From Pyropia yezoensis (Eukaryota > Rhodophyta > Bangiophyceae > Bangiales > Bangiaceae), in the NCBI GenBank assembly GCA_009829735.1, contig CM020619.1, positions 16,249,816-16,313,815 of the forward strand: a stretch of DNA of 64,000 nt, given 5' to 3'. This document shows, piece by piece, positions 51,636 through 63,750 of the stretch. The notes beneath the pieces are model-generated. The model saw only the letters and a program-made list of their open reading frames with translations. It was not told the DNA's origin and made no database searches. The position numbers and the translations under genes were made by a program. Each line of letters starts with the position of its first letter. The stretch's first letter is position 1.

Positions 51636-54600
51636 CTATGGAGCCCGCAGCTTTTGACGCTCGGCAGCGCCCGCCAGCTTGGTGTCGCAGATGGTCTTGA
51701 GCTTGCGGCAGATGCGAAGGAAGAGGCCGCTCTCCCCCTCTTGCAGGCGCACCTCCAGAAACGGCTGGAAGTCATCGTCCTCTTCGAGGCGCTCCAGAAA
51801 GGAACGCGGCTCGACCGACCGCGGACCAGACGGCGCGACGACGGGCAAAGTCTCTGGCGACGACTCGTCCGGCGGAAAGGCGGGGCCCGGGTGGACACTG
51901 GTTGCCTCCCGAATACTAGGCAGCCCCGCGTCCAAGGCTGGGCCGTTCTCACCCGGTCGAGCAGCGCCGCCCGCGCGCCGTGGCTGCTGCAGGGCCGTAA
52001 ACCGTTTGGACGGGTGCTTGGAGAGGCGGTCGACAATGCCTGGCCCGACTGGGGAGTTCGCAAGGACGGTCCAGCTGGGAGAGCCTCCGGGGCAGTTCTC
52101 AGCCACGCCACCCTCAGCCACTACAGCGGCGCTGGGCACCGGGATAGCCATGCTGCTGCCGTCACCCGCCAGACCGGGCGGGATGGGCGTGCCACCGCTG
52201 GTGCGACGGCGCCGACGGCGGGAGCGGCGCTCGGCCCCACGCCGCTCAGCAGAGCCGTCCGAGCTCCACTCCCCGTCCTCCTCGTAGCCATCGTCGTCCG
52301 ACTCGACCTTGACTCCGCCGCCGGCGCCCTCCAGTCCCGCATCAACAAGCGACGGGTCCAGACCAACAAACGATTCGTCTGACGTGCAAGTCGGTCGCAG
52401 CAACCGTCCCGTGGCGGTGCGGAGAGGCGTCCCAGATGGATACAGGAATTGCGGCACAGGTGGAGGAGCCGGAGGAGGGGGAGGAGGCTGCAACCTACAG
52501 TAGTAGGGGAAGGCATCGGTGGTGCGGCTGGTTGTCATCTTCAGGCGAGCGCCGGTAATAAACTCACCGCGGTCCTGCATCGAGCAGGAGCGACGAAGGA
52601 GGTGCATCAGGTCCGACCGGTAGTCGCTGCTGATGGTCCCTCCGTCGCCACCACTCGTCTCACCACCGCCTAGGCCACCTAATCGCAAATCAGCTGTTCC
52701 AGCGTCCAGGTCCAGATAGCTGGTTGACGCCAGGTGTACCGCGCTCGTAGATCGCATCAGACGCGACGGCGACAGGGTAAACTCAGATGGGGAGTCCATT
52801 GGGCCACGACGCGCCACCGCCGCCGGGTTACCGAGGCTGAAGGCAGGAGAGCTGCCCGCGTCCACATCGTTCGCCTCTGACGAATAAGGTGTGTGAAGCA
52901 GGGAGGCCCGGCGAGTGGACGGCGTGGTTAGGCCGCAATCGCTGCCGGACATCTCCCGCTCAGACGAGGTCGCGCCAGCCGACGCGTCCACGCTGGGTAG
53001 GGAAGAAAATATAGGGTTGACTAATGGTCCACCTCGCTCGGCCTCCTCGTGCGCAGCGAGGGACCCAAAAGCAGTTGGACGAGACGCAGAATTCAGCTCT
53101 AGCGCATCTGTTCGCGCAAACGTCACCAGCGAGGGACTCGACTCCCCAGCGCCGAGTCCACGACCACTGGGCAAGTCCTCTGACAGCAGCAGCCGGGGCG
53201 AAGGCGTTGGCTCCCCGCTGCGAGCCCGCGGGGTCGCCGGCGGTCGCAGCCGCGAGGCGGGGCAACGGCCAGTAGATACAGCCATCTCCGTTGGCTCCTT
53301 GGTGAAGAGCGACACAGAAAACTTAATGTCCATGTTCGGGCACAAGCACTTGAGCGCCCAGTCCTGCCCCCGAAGATCGGCCGGACAAGACTTGGGGTTG
53401 TGCGTGTCCGACAGGTGGAAATGGAGGTTGTGCTCATGAATCGTGCCAGCCATGATCATCTCGGCAAGGTCTGGCCGCCACTTGTAGAGTGGATCCACAG
53501 GAATGGTCACCACATCCATGACAGGGGCATTCTCTGGACCCTCGAGAAACCAAGGGTGACGGCGCATGGTGGATAATGGCGGCCGGTCATCAGGGACGAC
53601 GTTGATCATGAGGCGGATGAAGTCGGCCGCTGAAGGCGACACAAAGGACGGAATCTCAAACGTGCCCGTGGTGATCGAGTCGATAAGCTTGCGAGTGTCT
53701 GAGTCGTAAAAGGGAGGGTGACCGACGAGCAGGCAGTAGACGAGCACGCCTGCCGACCAGACGTCAATCTTCTCGCCAGAGTAGCAGCGCCCGGCAATCT
53801 GCTCAGGCGACAGGTTGAAAATCGACCCCACCAGCGACGTGGAGAACAAGTCCCAGCCCGGCGTGTAGATCCCCGAGTGGCCAAAGTCAGTCAGCTTGAG
53901 CACCCCCGAATTGCCGAGCATGATGTTGTCCAACCGTACGTCCCGGTGGCAGATGCCATTCGCGTGGCAGTAGGCAAGTGCGTCAAAGAGCTGGCGCAGA
54001 TAGAAGCGAGCAGTCGCCTCGGGCATCCGCTCCTCAGGGTACAGGCGCACGATGTCAATCAGGGAGCCGCCACCGCACAGCGTCATCACCAAGAAGGTGT
54101 TGTCCTCCGAGTCAAGGACCTCCTCGAGCGACACCACGTTGGGGTGCTGCACAACCGTTAGGCTCTGGATCTCTCGATCTAGTCGAGACAGGTCTGAGCA
54201 GTTGCCCTTCTTGATGATCTTGACAGCGAACTTACGCCGCGTCACCACGTGGATAGCCGCCCGCACCACACCTGACGACCCGCGGCCGACCGTCCGCCCC
54301 AGCTCATAGTCGCCAATGCAGTCCAGGTGCCGGTTCTCCCAAAACTCATACTCCCGGGTGACCAGGTCTGCCAGCACCATAAACTCATCCCGCGTGAGCA
54401 GACCCGAGTGGGAGGTGTCAAACTCGTTCAGGATGCGCTCCTCCAGCGGCACACCCCGCTCCTTGTAAAACACCAACTCCTCCAGATCGATACCATCCTC
54501 AGAGAGGGCCTCGAGAAAGACGCGGAGCTCATCCAAAGTGACCACCCCCGTCCCGTTCGAGTCAACCAGCCGCCACAGCCACTGCATGAACGCCTCGCGG

Positions 54601-56750
54601 GAACCCTCCGTATGCAGCTGGTCAGCAAGCTTGGCAATGTTGGCTCTTGTCACCTTCTCAATCACGGCAGCGTCAAGCGCCGTGACCGACTTGGCGTCCA
54701 GAGACGACACAACGTGGTCTGACAAGTCGCTGTCAGAGAAGCTCGTATCGCTGTCTGACCGCAACCGCTGCAGGCGGCCAGACGAGCTCGCAACGCTATC
54801 AAACTCTCGCTGGGAGGAAAACATCCCAATAGTGCGGTCATTTACCGATGCAGACGGATGAACAGAGGCCGCCGCAGCAGCTGCGGCAGTGACAGCAGCC
54901 TCGTGGTCAGCGGTGACGTCCGACAAGCCACCCGCAACTGCGGCAGCGGCGGCCGCGGCCACAGCCTCAGGGAAAACGGATGAAGGCCGTACAGCATGGT
55001 TCCCGTGTCCAGCGTGTTGCGGAACAAACGACCCCTCCGAGGGAAGAACCCCCTGGGACGATGACGCGCCGGCCTCTTCGGAGCAGCCAGCGTCCCCCTG
55101 CGCAGAGCTTCGACCGCTGCGGTCGCTGGAACAGCTGTGCGACGAACAGCTCGAGTCAACGTGTCTTCTCGACCCGGACCGGTGGCGGGACGAACGCGAA
55201 GACCGCTGCTGCGATGTGGACGGGGCGATAGCAGGACCAGCGCTCAAATGAGAGCTGTTGGAACGACCGTCGCTGCTCGAAGCCGGGCCGCTCTCCAAGC
55301 CACGGGACGCGCTCCCACGGCGAGTGCCCAAAGCTGCTAGTGCATCAATATCGGGCAGCTCAAAGCCATCGTCGTGAACGACACTCGGTACTGCGTCTCG
55401 CCCTGACGGGCCCGCCGCCGCAGCAGCGCCTGCATCGCAGACATGCGTGTGCGGCGCCTCGTCCTCTGTCGAGGACGACGAGGACGAGGAGCTGTCCGAC
55501 TCAGAAGAATTGCCCGTGCGCATCCCTGACGCGGCCAGCTCGTCCGGGTCTGGCAAGTCGTACAGCTCCGAGCCACTCCCAACATATACGTTCAACGGAA
55601 CGGTGTTGGTCGGCGGCGTCGGCAGATCGTATTCGTTAGAACCGCTCACGTCGGGCACACTAGGTGGAGACACACGCGGATACCCGCGACTGCGGGAGCT
55701 GCGCGAAGAAGTGGAAGACCCTGAAGACGACGACGACGACGAGGATGAACTGTCCGACTCGGACGATAGGCCCGTGCGCATGCCCGAGGCGGCCAGCTTG
55801 TCCGGATCCGGCAAGTCGTAAAGATCTGACCCGCTCTCCACGTACACACCCCGCCCCGGGCCACCACCGGGGGAGGATGCTCCTCGCTGGTCAAACATCT
55901 CCTGCTCACACACAGACGACGACTGTTCAGTAGCCGAGTCATCCGAATGAAAGCTGTTGTACGCTTGTGCCGCTCCGGGCACAGCAACCCGGGTGCTGTG
56001 GGCGCCATCGCCACCGCGATGTGCGCCGCCTTCCCCATACGCCGCCGCATCCATCAGCCGCGACTCGCTTCGTCCATACGCGCCCGCCGACGAGAGGGCA
56101 GCAATGCTCGGGCAACGCTGCACAGCCGGGGCCTCGCCCCCCACACCTGAGCGCGGCGCGCCCGACGGCGGTGGCAGGCCCGACGGCGCCCCAGGCGGCA
56201 CGCCGCCGCTGCCATAGACCCCCAGGGCACCCACGTCCGCGCTGGCCGACCGCGCCAGGCAGTTGCTGCCACCCTCGCCCAGACTCAGACCCGAAAGACC
56301 CTGTGAGCCCGCCTCCACGTCCGAGTCTGTGTGGGACGCGCTCGCCGACCGGGCATAAACCGACCGAACGTTCGAATAAGAGCTGAACCGCCGAAACGAC
56401 GATCGCCCCGACATCGAGTAGTCCTTGACACCCCCCGCAGAGGCAGTGGCAATCAAGTCCCGGAAGCGCTTGTCGCGCAACAGCTCCGCCTCCGCCTTGA
56501 CCTTCTCCGCGTGGCAGTACTGGACGAGGGCGATAAACTCGGCGCGCGTAAGGTTACCATCGTGCTCCGTATCAAAGTAGTAGAGCACAGGAAGAGAGTG
56601 GGGCATGACGAGGCCGGGGACGGATGAGGCCGCGAGCAGCTCGCGGAGCGTCAGCCAGCCATGGTGCTCCGAGTCCAGCTCACTAAACACGGCGCTCAGC
56701 TCCTTGCCACCGACAGGGTCACACACGGGAGCACCATGGGAGTTCCCCAT
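51636..56750 (-). CDS. EF-hand-containing CAMK-type protein kinase
   Basis: Single frame of about 1704 codons. Two Met codons are adjacent (56753, 56750); starting at the second gives MGNSHGAPVC, a plausible N-myristoylation signal with a Cys for palmitoylation. Two EF-hands lie in the first 80 residues (LDSEHHGWLTLREL; FDTEHDGNLTRAEF) and two more near 728-790 (VDSNGTGVVTLDEL; FDTSHSGLLTRDEF). The kinase domain spans about 814-1075: GRGSSGVV loop, FAVKIIKK lysine, CHRDVRLDNIM catalytic loop (Asp937), LTDFGHSGI, SPEQ and DVWSAGVLVYCLLVG. HRDVR has Arg where most Ser/Thr kinases have Lys. A short conserved-looking block follows the kinase, and the C-terminus ends with a helical segment (EEDDDFQPFLEVRLQEG; FLRICRKLKTICDTKL). 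Ser-rich disordered regions separate domains. EF-hands precede the kinase, the reverse of plant CDPKs. Calcium-regulated signalling is likely. Confidence 0.85.
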   Translation of the reverse strand: MGNSHGAPVCDPVGGKELSAVFSELDSEHHGWLTLRELLAASSVPGLVMPHSLPVLYYFDTEHDGNLTRAEFIALVQYCHAEKVKAEAELLRDKRFRDLIATASAGGVKDYSMSGRSSFRRFSSYSNVRSVYARSASASHTDSDVEAGSQGLSGLSLGEGGSNCLARSASADVGALGVYGSGGVPPGAPSGLPPPSGAPRSGVGGEAPAVQRCPSIAALSSAGAYGRSESRLMDAAAYGEGGAHRGGDGAHSTRVAVPGAAQAYNSFHSDDSATEQSSSVCEQEMFDQRGASSPGGGPGRGVYVESGSDLYDLPDPDKLAASGMRTGLSSESDSSSSSSSSSSGSSTSSRSSRSRGYPRVSPPSVPDVSGSNEYDLPTPPTNTVPLNVYVGSGSELYDLPDPDELAASGMRTGNSSESDSSSSSSSSTEDEAPHTHVCDAGAAAAAGPSGRDAVPSVVHDDGFELPDIDALAALGTRRGSASRGLESGPASSSDGRSNSSHLSAGPAIAPSTSQQRSSRSSRHRSGSRRHVDSSCSSHSCSSDRSGRSSAQGDAGCSEEAGASSSQGVLPSEGSFVPQHAGHGNHAVRPSSVFPEAVAAAAAAAVAGGLSDVTADHEAAVTAAAAAAASVHPSASVNDRTIGMFSSQREFDSVASSSGRLQRLRSDSDTSFSDSDLSDHVVSSLDAKSVTALDAAVIEKVTRANIAKLADQLHTEGSREAFMQWLWRLVDSNGTGVVTLDELRVFLEALSEDGIDLEELVFYKERGVPLEERILNEFDTSHSGLLTRDEFMVLADLVTREYEFWENRHLDCIGDYELGRTVGRGSSGVVRAAIHVVTRRKFAVKIIKKGNCSDLSRLDREIQSLTVVQHPNVVSLEEVLDSEDNTFLVMTLCGGGSLIDIVRLYPEERMPEATARFYLRQLFDALAYCHANGICHRDVRLDNIMLGNSGVLKLTDFGHSGIYTPGWDLFSTSLVGSIFNLSPEQIAGRCYSGEKIDVWSAGVLVYCLLVGHPPFYDSDTRKLIDSITTGTFEIPSFVSPSAADFIRLMINVVPDDRPPLSTMRRHPWFLEGPENAPVMDVVTIPVDPLYKWRPDLAEMIMAGTIHEHNLHFHLSDTHNPKSCPADLRGQDWALKCLCPNMDIKFSVSLFTKEPTEMAVSTGRCPASRLRPPATPRARSGEPTPSPRLLLSEDLPSGRGLGAGESSPSLVTFARTDALELNSASRPTAFGSLAAHEEAERGGPLVNPIFSSLPSVDASAGATSSEREMSGSDCGLTTPSTRRASLLHTPYSSEANDVDAGSSPAFSLGNPAAVARRGPMDSPSEFTLSPSRLMRSTSAVHLASTSYLDLDAGTADLRLGGLGGGETSGGDGGTISSDYRSDLMHLLRRSCSMQDRGEFITGARLKMTTSRTTDAFPYYCRLQPPPPPPAPPPVPQFLYPSGTPLRTATGRLLRPTCTSDESFVGLDPSLVDAGLEGAGGGVKVESDDDGYEEDGEWSSDGSAERRGAERRSRRRRRRTSGGTPIPPGLAGDGSSMAIPVPSAAVVAEGGVAENCPGGSPSWTVLANSPVGPGIVDRLSKHPSKRFTALQQPRRAGGAARPGENGPALDAGLPSIREATSVHPGPAFPPDESSPETLPVVAPSGPRSVEPRSFLERLEEDDDFQPFLEVRLQEGESGLFLRICRKLKTICDTKLAGAAERQKLRAP

Positions 56751-58140
56751 CAAAGCCCGTCAGACCCACAGGGATCCGCACGAGCAGGGACGAGGAACAC
56801 AGGAATGAAGGGTCCACCGATGACCACCCCGACTCGACCCGCTCCACCAGCCAGCCTCCCCTTCACCCGCACCCACAAAACTCGATACCCAAACCAGTCC
56901 GTCCTCTGCGCAACCACTGACCCGTCCTCCCCCCCCCCCCGCCCCCCCCTAGCAACGCCTGCGGCACCACCACCACCGCCCCCCCTGCGCTTAATGGGCG
57001 CACAACAAACGCGCGGGGCACCCCGCACAAGCCCCAAAAGCAGCCCCGGCAACCACGGACGCTGCCGGGGCGGTTGTTTCACCAGGCTCCAAAGTCGCAC
57101 GGGAGAGGTCGTCGTCCGCAACGCAGCAGCATGCGTCGTGCTGTGCGGCCATGCCACAACGCCCGGCCGCGACAATGCGGCGGAGCACCGCCGCGACGGC
57201 CCAACGCGACCCCCACCAAGAACACGTGCCAAGCAAGGGCCCACCACCCCCCAACAGCCACCAACAGCCCTGTCACCACCACCTCTTGACGACCAGGCCC
57301 ACACCCACAGGCCCTTTCCCACGCCGTCAGCGAGGACGTGGAGAAGGGGGGCGGGGAGGGGACAGGGCGGGACACGAGGGAGAGCGACGACGAGGTGGCG
57401 GGGGCGGAGGGGGGTAGACGACCCGCTGGATTCGCAGCGGGGCTGTGTGGGGGAGAGGCGGTGCTTCCGCCACCACGTCGCAGCACTCGCCGCCGGCGGC
57501 TGTGTCCACGCGCGCGTGCCACGGCCTCCCCAGGAAAGCGAGACGGCCCGACCGTCGGCGGGCGACGTTGGCTCCCCACTCCCGCTCGTGCTGCGCGTGC
57601 ATCTTTAGTCAGAGCGTCGGTTGTGCTGCGGTGTGGGGCAACCAGGAGGCCTGCGAGCTGGCAGCCTGTTGTCATGGGGCCACAGGCAGGGGGGCGGGAG
57701 GGCATGGTTGGCCAATCAAAAGGGAGTGTTGCATCGACAAGAGCAGAGAATTTCGACCCCACCTGTCAGGTGTCAAGGGGACCTCGCCCCTCGATCATGG
57801 AGATGCAATTGCTTGGCAACCTGCGACGTACAGACTGTGCAGCGCACACTGTCCCAGTGTAAGTATAATCGTACAGACTGTATCTACTCTAAAATTACTG
57901 CTATGACTCGATGACTGAAAGAGCCGACGAAGCCGTTTAAGAATGTAAGTAATTCCGTTAGACGACGCGCCACAATACGAGTGCAGCCGAAAACAGCCGG
58001 CCGTGGCCTGGCACGCGCGCTCGCCAGCGCGGCGAGACGCAGCTGCACTCAGGTGCCGACCGCCCCGAACATGCCGCCTTCCGACTACCACGCAGCGTCC
58101 CCTTCTTCCCACCTCCCTTCGCCATTCTCCTTCACCACCG
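56751..58140. promoter_or_regulatory. Divergent promoter region between kinase and SCC3 genes
   Basis: About 1.4 kb separates the two starts. A CCAAT motif lies at 57712-57716 (TTGGCCAATCAAAAGG). The segment 57830-57960 is the least GC-rich and contains two CGTACAGACTGT repeats (57827-57838 and 57869-57881). Open frames are compositional and show no domain. Confidence 0.45.
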
Positions 58141-61100
58141 ATGCCTCCTGTCACTCGGCGTACCCGTCAGGCGGCTCCTCCCGGCGCAACCGCTCCGGCG
58201 GTCCCGCCGACGCGAGTGTCATCTGCGGCCGCTGTAGCGTCTGGGGCGGCCGCAGGTCGCGGCGGCGGGGGCACCCCCACCCGTCGGGTGGCCGCTGATG
58301 GCAGCGGCGGTGACGACCCCGTCCGAGGAGCCAATGGCGGCGGTGTTGCTGCTGTCGGCCGGCGCACCCGCGCTGCGGCCCGCGGGGCTGCCCCCCCCCC
58401 CATCCGGTCTGGCGGCGGTGGCGTGGCCGCTGCTGGGGTGCCAGCACCAGCGCCTGCCCGTAAGGTGGTCGGCACCCCCCCGCCCCCGGAGAGTGAAGAT
58501 GAGATTCGTCCCGTTCGGTCCTCCCCGCGTGTCGCCGTTCCCCACGCGCCCGCCCGTGCAAGGGGCGGTGGTGCCACCACCACTGGCGGCCCGCCCGCAG
58601 CGACGGGGCCCGCCACCCCCCGCACGCCCGCTCTGTCGAGCGCCCCCCCCACTACCCCCGCCACGGCCTCTGTCGATGGCGCCGACACGCCCGCGGCGGA
58701 GCCCGACGACCTCTTCCTCCCGTCGGCCAGCCCGAGTGATGTCGGCGAAGACGGGGACGACATGGACGACGGCGCCCCCGACGACGGCAGCGGCGGCGAC
58801 GGTGACGACAATGATGGCTCCCTGTTTGGCCTCCTTCTTCGCCGCCCCGCCGCCATGTCGTCCGTCGCCGCCGAGTGGCACGAGCGCATCAGCGAGGACG
58901 GGCCCGGGTCGGTGGCGCGGGTGCTCACGCTCGTCGCCCGCTCGTCGGTGCCCCTGGCGGCGGGCGCCCCCGTCGCGGTGGCGGTCGTGTCGCCCGCGGC
59001 GGTGGTGGCCGACGCGCCCGCCGACACGACTGTGGAACTGACCGCCGCCCTGGCGGGTGCGTGCACTGTCAGCGGAGGCGCCGGCGGCGCGGCGGTCTTG
59101 CCCTTTTCCCGCCGCACCGCCCAGGCCCGGCGGTTTGCGCTCGCCTACACCACCTTTTTCTCCCGCCTGGTCACCACCGCCCCTGACGAGGTCCTCTACG
59201 ACATTGACGCGTTTGATACGCTCCTTGCATGGCTGGTGGCTCTGTCGGGTAGCCACCTTCGGCCGCTGCGACAGGCCGCCACCGCCGCTGCCTACGCGGT
59301 GTTGGATGGGGTGCTGGAGCTCCGAGCGGCGCTGCGCGCCACGACCGCCGCCCTGCAAACGTCCCTGGCGGCTGCTAGCCGCAGCCGCGCCTCGACTGCC
59401 AGCGACGGCGGTGGTGGGGGCGTCAGCAGCAGCAGCAGCGTCGCCGCAGGCCGGGCGGCCGTTGCCGATGACATGCGCCGCAAGGTGGCGCGGGCGGGGG
59501 TCAAGGACAAGGACCTGGCCTCCTTGGGCGACCACGTCTGGCGGGGCATTGTGCAGAGCAGCTACCGCGACGTGGCGGCGCCCGTCAGGGTGGCAACGGT
59601 GGAGGCGCTCGCCCGCTGGGCCGTCGCCTACCCGTCTGTCTATCTGTCGGACGAGCGCCTCAAGTACCTGGGGTGGCTCCTCAACGACCCGGCGCCGGCG
59701 GTGCGGGGCGCGAGCATTGGCGCGCTGAGCCGCCTGTTTAGCGACCCGGCGCTGGCGGGCAGCCTGGACATGTTTGCCAGCCGCTTTGGCGCCCGAATCG
59801 TTGAGATGGGCCTCGACGTGGACGCGGGCGTGGCCGAGGCCGCCCTCCGGCTGGCCGCGGTGGTCCGCCGGCTGGGCCTTGGCCCCGCCGCCGGCGACGG
59901 CGGGCAGCTGCGGCTGGGGGGGGGGGGCGCCGCCGACGCGGCGGAGGAGGAGGAGGGCGACCACCTCGTCGCCCTGGTTCACCGCCTCGCCGTGTCGGCC
60001 GCGCCAGTGGGCGTGCGCCGCGCGGCGGGCGCGTACATTGCCGCCGAGTTTGATGCCGACGCCGCAGAGGGGGCGACCGACCGGGCCGGCACGGGCCCGT
60101 CGCCGGCCGGCGTACGGGCGGGTGGTGGCCGCGACGCAGCCGCCGCCGCCGCGGCTCGGCTCCGGCCGGCGTCTGCGGGCGCCGCCGGGGGTGGCGCGTC
60201 GGCGACGGCGGCGGCCGACCATGGCGACGGTGGCGGCGGAGGCGGCGGCGGCGGCTACGCCGACGACCTTCGGGAGCTCGTCGTGTCGGTGCTGGCCCCC
60301 GACACGGCGGGTCCGATTCGGCCGACGCGGCTGCTCGACGCGGTGTGGTCAGTCTTGCCGGCCGTCCGCTGCTGGCCAGCGTACGTGGCGCTGCTGCTCG
60401 AGGCGCCGCCACCGCCGCCGCCGCCGGCACCTGTGCGGTCGGGCCGTGGGCGAGGGGCGGCGGCGGCAGCTGCCGCTGCCGCCGCCACCGCCGCCGCCGC
60501 CGCCGCCGCCACGACCACCGCCGCCGAGCCCCTGTCCGACGCGGAAAAGGCTTCGCTGGCGTGGCTCCTCTCTGCTGGCGCGGACCGCGTCGTGGCCGAC
60601 GACGCTGCCGGCCGGGGCGCCGACGCGGACCTCCCCGCCCTCACCGCCGCCATCGTTCCCGCTCTGCCGCGCCTCCTCTCCCACTTCCAGGCCGACGGCG
60701 CGGTGCTGGCGCCGCTCGCGCGGCTGCCGGCGCTCCTCGCGGCTGGCCTCGGCCCCACCGACGGTGACGGCGCCGCGGCGGTGGCGGCGCGGCGGCCAGT
60801 GGTGGCCGCCCTCCGCGACGCGCTCGGCCGCCACGGCGGCGACGCGGGCGTGCTCCGCGCGGCGGCCGCCTCGCTGGCCACCCTCGCCGCGGGGGAGGCA
60901 GACGTCCTGGCCCCGCCGGCGGTGGCCGCCGCCGCGGACCTTCGTGCAGCGCTTTTTGCGGCCGCCGCCGCGGCCGATGGCGCTGGCGCGGGCGGCGGTG
61001 GCGGCGGCGGCAGCGGCGGCGGCGGCAACGCCGATGACATTGAGGACGAAGAGGACGGAGGGCAGTCGGCGGTAATCGGGTGGGGGGACGCTGCCGTCGC

Positions 61101-61849
61101 GCCGCGCCTGGCAGCGGCGCTCCGCCGGGTGGCGGCGCTCGCCATCCACGCCCCGGTTGGCGGCTCCCGCACGCTCGACGACGTGCTGTCCGCGCTGCGG
61201 TTGGTGGTGCAGTGGTCTCCGGCCGCTGCCGCCACCGCCACCGCCACCACGGCCGCCGCCGCGTCCGCCACCGGCGGCAGCAGCAGCGGCGGGCCACGCG
61301 GGGCGGGCCTGGTCACCCCCGCCATTGCGTCGGCGCTGGCGCTCTACACCTGGGAGCTCTCCCACCTGCACGACGCTGTCGCGGCGGTGGTGGGGCTGGT
61401 CGAGGCGGGCCGCCTGCGGGACGATGGCGCTGCCGCCGCGGCGCTGCGGCGCGAGGCGGTCGCCGCGTCGGCGGTCGCCGCCCAGCGGGGGGAGCTGCTG
61501 GAGTTACTGGCCGCCCTGGCGGCGGCGCCCGCCCCCACCACCACCCCCCATGCCGGGGGGGGTGGGGGAGGTGGCGCCGCCGGGGGTGACGGGGAGGCGA
61601 CGGCGGCGGCGCCTGCGGCGCCGTCGCCGCCCCCCGCCGCCGCGCTCCTCGCCGCTGAGGCCACCGCCACGGTACTCGCAACGGGCGCACGGGCAGCGGC
61701 GGCGGTGGGGGCGCTGGCAAAGCGCGTGCGCGTCGCGCTGGCGCTTGCCGCGGGGAAGGGCGCGGGGGAGGGGGACCTGGCCGTCGGCGCCACAGACGAC
61801 GGGGCGACGGGCGCCCCCGTCGACGCCGAACCCCCCCCCCACCCACCCA

Positions 61850-61881
<32 letters not shown>

Positions 61882-63750
61882 AGCGGCAGCGGCGGCAACG
61901 ACGGCGGGGACGCGGCGGGGACCCTTGCGGACCTCGCGGCGGCGCTGACGCCTCCAGCCGAGGAGCTTGGCGCGGCGGTGGCGGCGGTCGCCGCCACCAC
62001 CGCAGCCACCTTTCTCGGCGACGAGCCCGGCGGTGGGGGCGGCGCCGCCGCTATCGGCGATCGCAGCGACGGCGGTGGCGGCGACGGCAGTGGCGGCGAC
62101 GGCGGCGGCGACGGCGGCGGCACCCCTACCCGCCTGGTCGTGGCGCTGGCGCAGGCGGCAGCGACGGGCGGCCTGCCGCCGGCGGCTGCCTACCTGCCGC
62201 TCCTCTGCCTGCGCCCGCGGGTCGGCCGGCGGCGGCGGGCTGGGGGCGCCGCCGCCGGCCTCCCACCCGGCGTCGACGTGCAAGAGGTGGCGCGCGCGTA
62301 CCTGCGCGCCACCGCCCTGTCGTCCGACGCCCGCGCCGTGCGGCTGACCGTGGACGCGCTGGTGGCGGCGGCGCGCTGGCCGGGGGGGGGGGCGGCGGCC
62401 GACCGGCTGGCCGCCGCGCTCGTACAGGTGCGCCTCGCCGGGGGGGGGGGGGCGGCCGGCGGTGGCGGCGGTGGTGCTGGCGGCGGCCGCGGACCCGCCG
62501 ACGGTGTGGCTGCCGACGCCGCGCGGCTGCTGCTGGCTCTCATCCGCCGCGTCGGCCGCGAGGCGCCGCCGCCCGCACCCCCAAACGGGCGGTCGGCCGG
62601 CGCGGCCGGCGACGGCGACCAGGCGCCCGACGGTGACGGCGACCGGGCGCCCGACGGTGACGGCGGCGGCGCCGCCGCCGACGGGGACGCCCGCGGCCTC
62701 GTGACGCGCCTGCTTGTCACGGCGGGGGTGCCCCTGGCGGGGCGGGTGACCCCCGCGCTGGCCGCCGCGCTGCTGCCACCGCTGCTCGCGGCGCCCGCGG
62801 GCGCGCCCGCCGCTGCTGCCACCGCCGTCGTTGCCGCCGCCGCCGCCGCCACGGCTGCGGCCGAGCCGGGGGGCTCCTCCCGCGCCGCCGGGCCGCCGCT
62901 CCCGCCGTCGGCGGCGGCCCACCCGGCGGTTGCTCTCCACGACGCGCTCGCACGGGTGGTCGGCCGCCCCGCCCTGGCCGCCGCCGCCGCCGCCGCCGGC
63001 CGGCCGTCACGGGCGGCGGGTGCGGCGCCGGCGGCATCGGCGCGGCAACCGGCCGGCCGTCGCCGCCGCCGCCGCCGCCCGTCCACCGCCGTCCCGGGCG
63101 ACGATGACGGCAGTGATGCCGACAGCAGCGATGGCAGCGACCGCAGCGGCAGTGGCGGTGGCAGTGGCGGCAGCGGCGGTGGCGGTGGCGGTGGCGGTGG
63201 CGGTGGCGGTGGCGGTGACGGTGACGGTGGCGCATCGAGCGTCACGTCGGCCGACGCGCCGTGGGGCCCGCACCGCCGTGGGGGCGCTGGCGGCCACCGC
63301 AACGGCCGCGGCCGCCGCCGACGCCGCGACGGGCGTGCCGCAACCGCCCCGCCGCCGCCCGCCACACCCGCCACCCGCCGGTCGGCGCGGACGCCCGTGG
63401 CGGTGCGGCACTACGGGGCAGAGGACGACGCCTCAGGGTCGGGGTCGGAGTCGGGGACGAGCTCGGGGCCAGAGTCGTCCGCAGCGTCATCCGCGTCGGG
63501 GTCGGGGTCGGAGTCGGGCGGCGGTGGCGGCAGCGGCGGCAACCGCGGTGGCAGCGGCAGTGGCAAGGGCGAGGAGGGGGACGGCGAGGCGTCCGCCGTT
63601 GTTGACGCAGCTGCCGCCGGTACGGCCATGGAGGGCGTGACGCAGGGGGGGGCGGCGGCGGCGGCGGCGGCCGGCGCCCCCGCGGGTGCCGCGGCGGGTG
63701 GGGACGGGGCGGCCGGCGTGGGCGGCGGGGAGGACATGGCGGTGGGCTAG
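58141..63750 (+). CDS. SCC3: Cohesin subunit SCC3/STAG
   Basis: Frame of 1869 codons from ATG 58141 (an in-frame ATG at 58003 lies in non-conserved sequence). Residues 1-200 are basic and disordered. An acidic patch (DVGEDGDDMDDG) precedes the folded part. The STAG domain region follows (FALAYTTFFSRLVTTAP; LYDIDAFDTLLAWLVAL; LRQAATAAAYAVLDGV). The stromalin conservative domain is at about 466-535: YRDVAAPVRVATVEALARWA, then YLSDERLKYLGWLLND and VRGASIGALSRLF, and ASRFGARIVEMGLDVD. This matches SCC3/SA closely. Helical repeats continue with many Gly/Ala inserts to a Ser/Gly/Asp-rich tail. SCC3 binds the SCC1 kleisin in cohesin and supports loading and sister cohesion. Plant and animal homologs have about 1100-1250 residues; the excess is low-complexity insertion. 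The frame is uninterrupted despite several G8-G11 tracts. Confidence 0.88.

Noticed and set aside
58219-60222. 667-codon minus-strand frame opposite SCC3
   Set aside because: Mirror of the SCC3 coding strand; no domain and biased composition.
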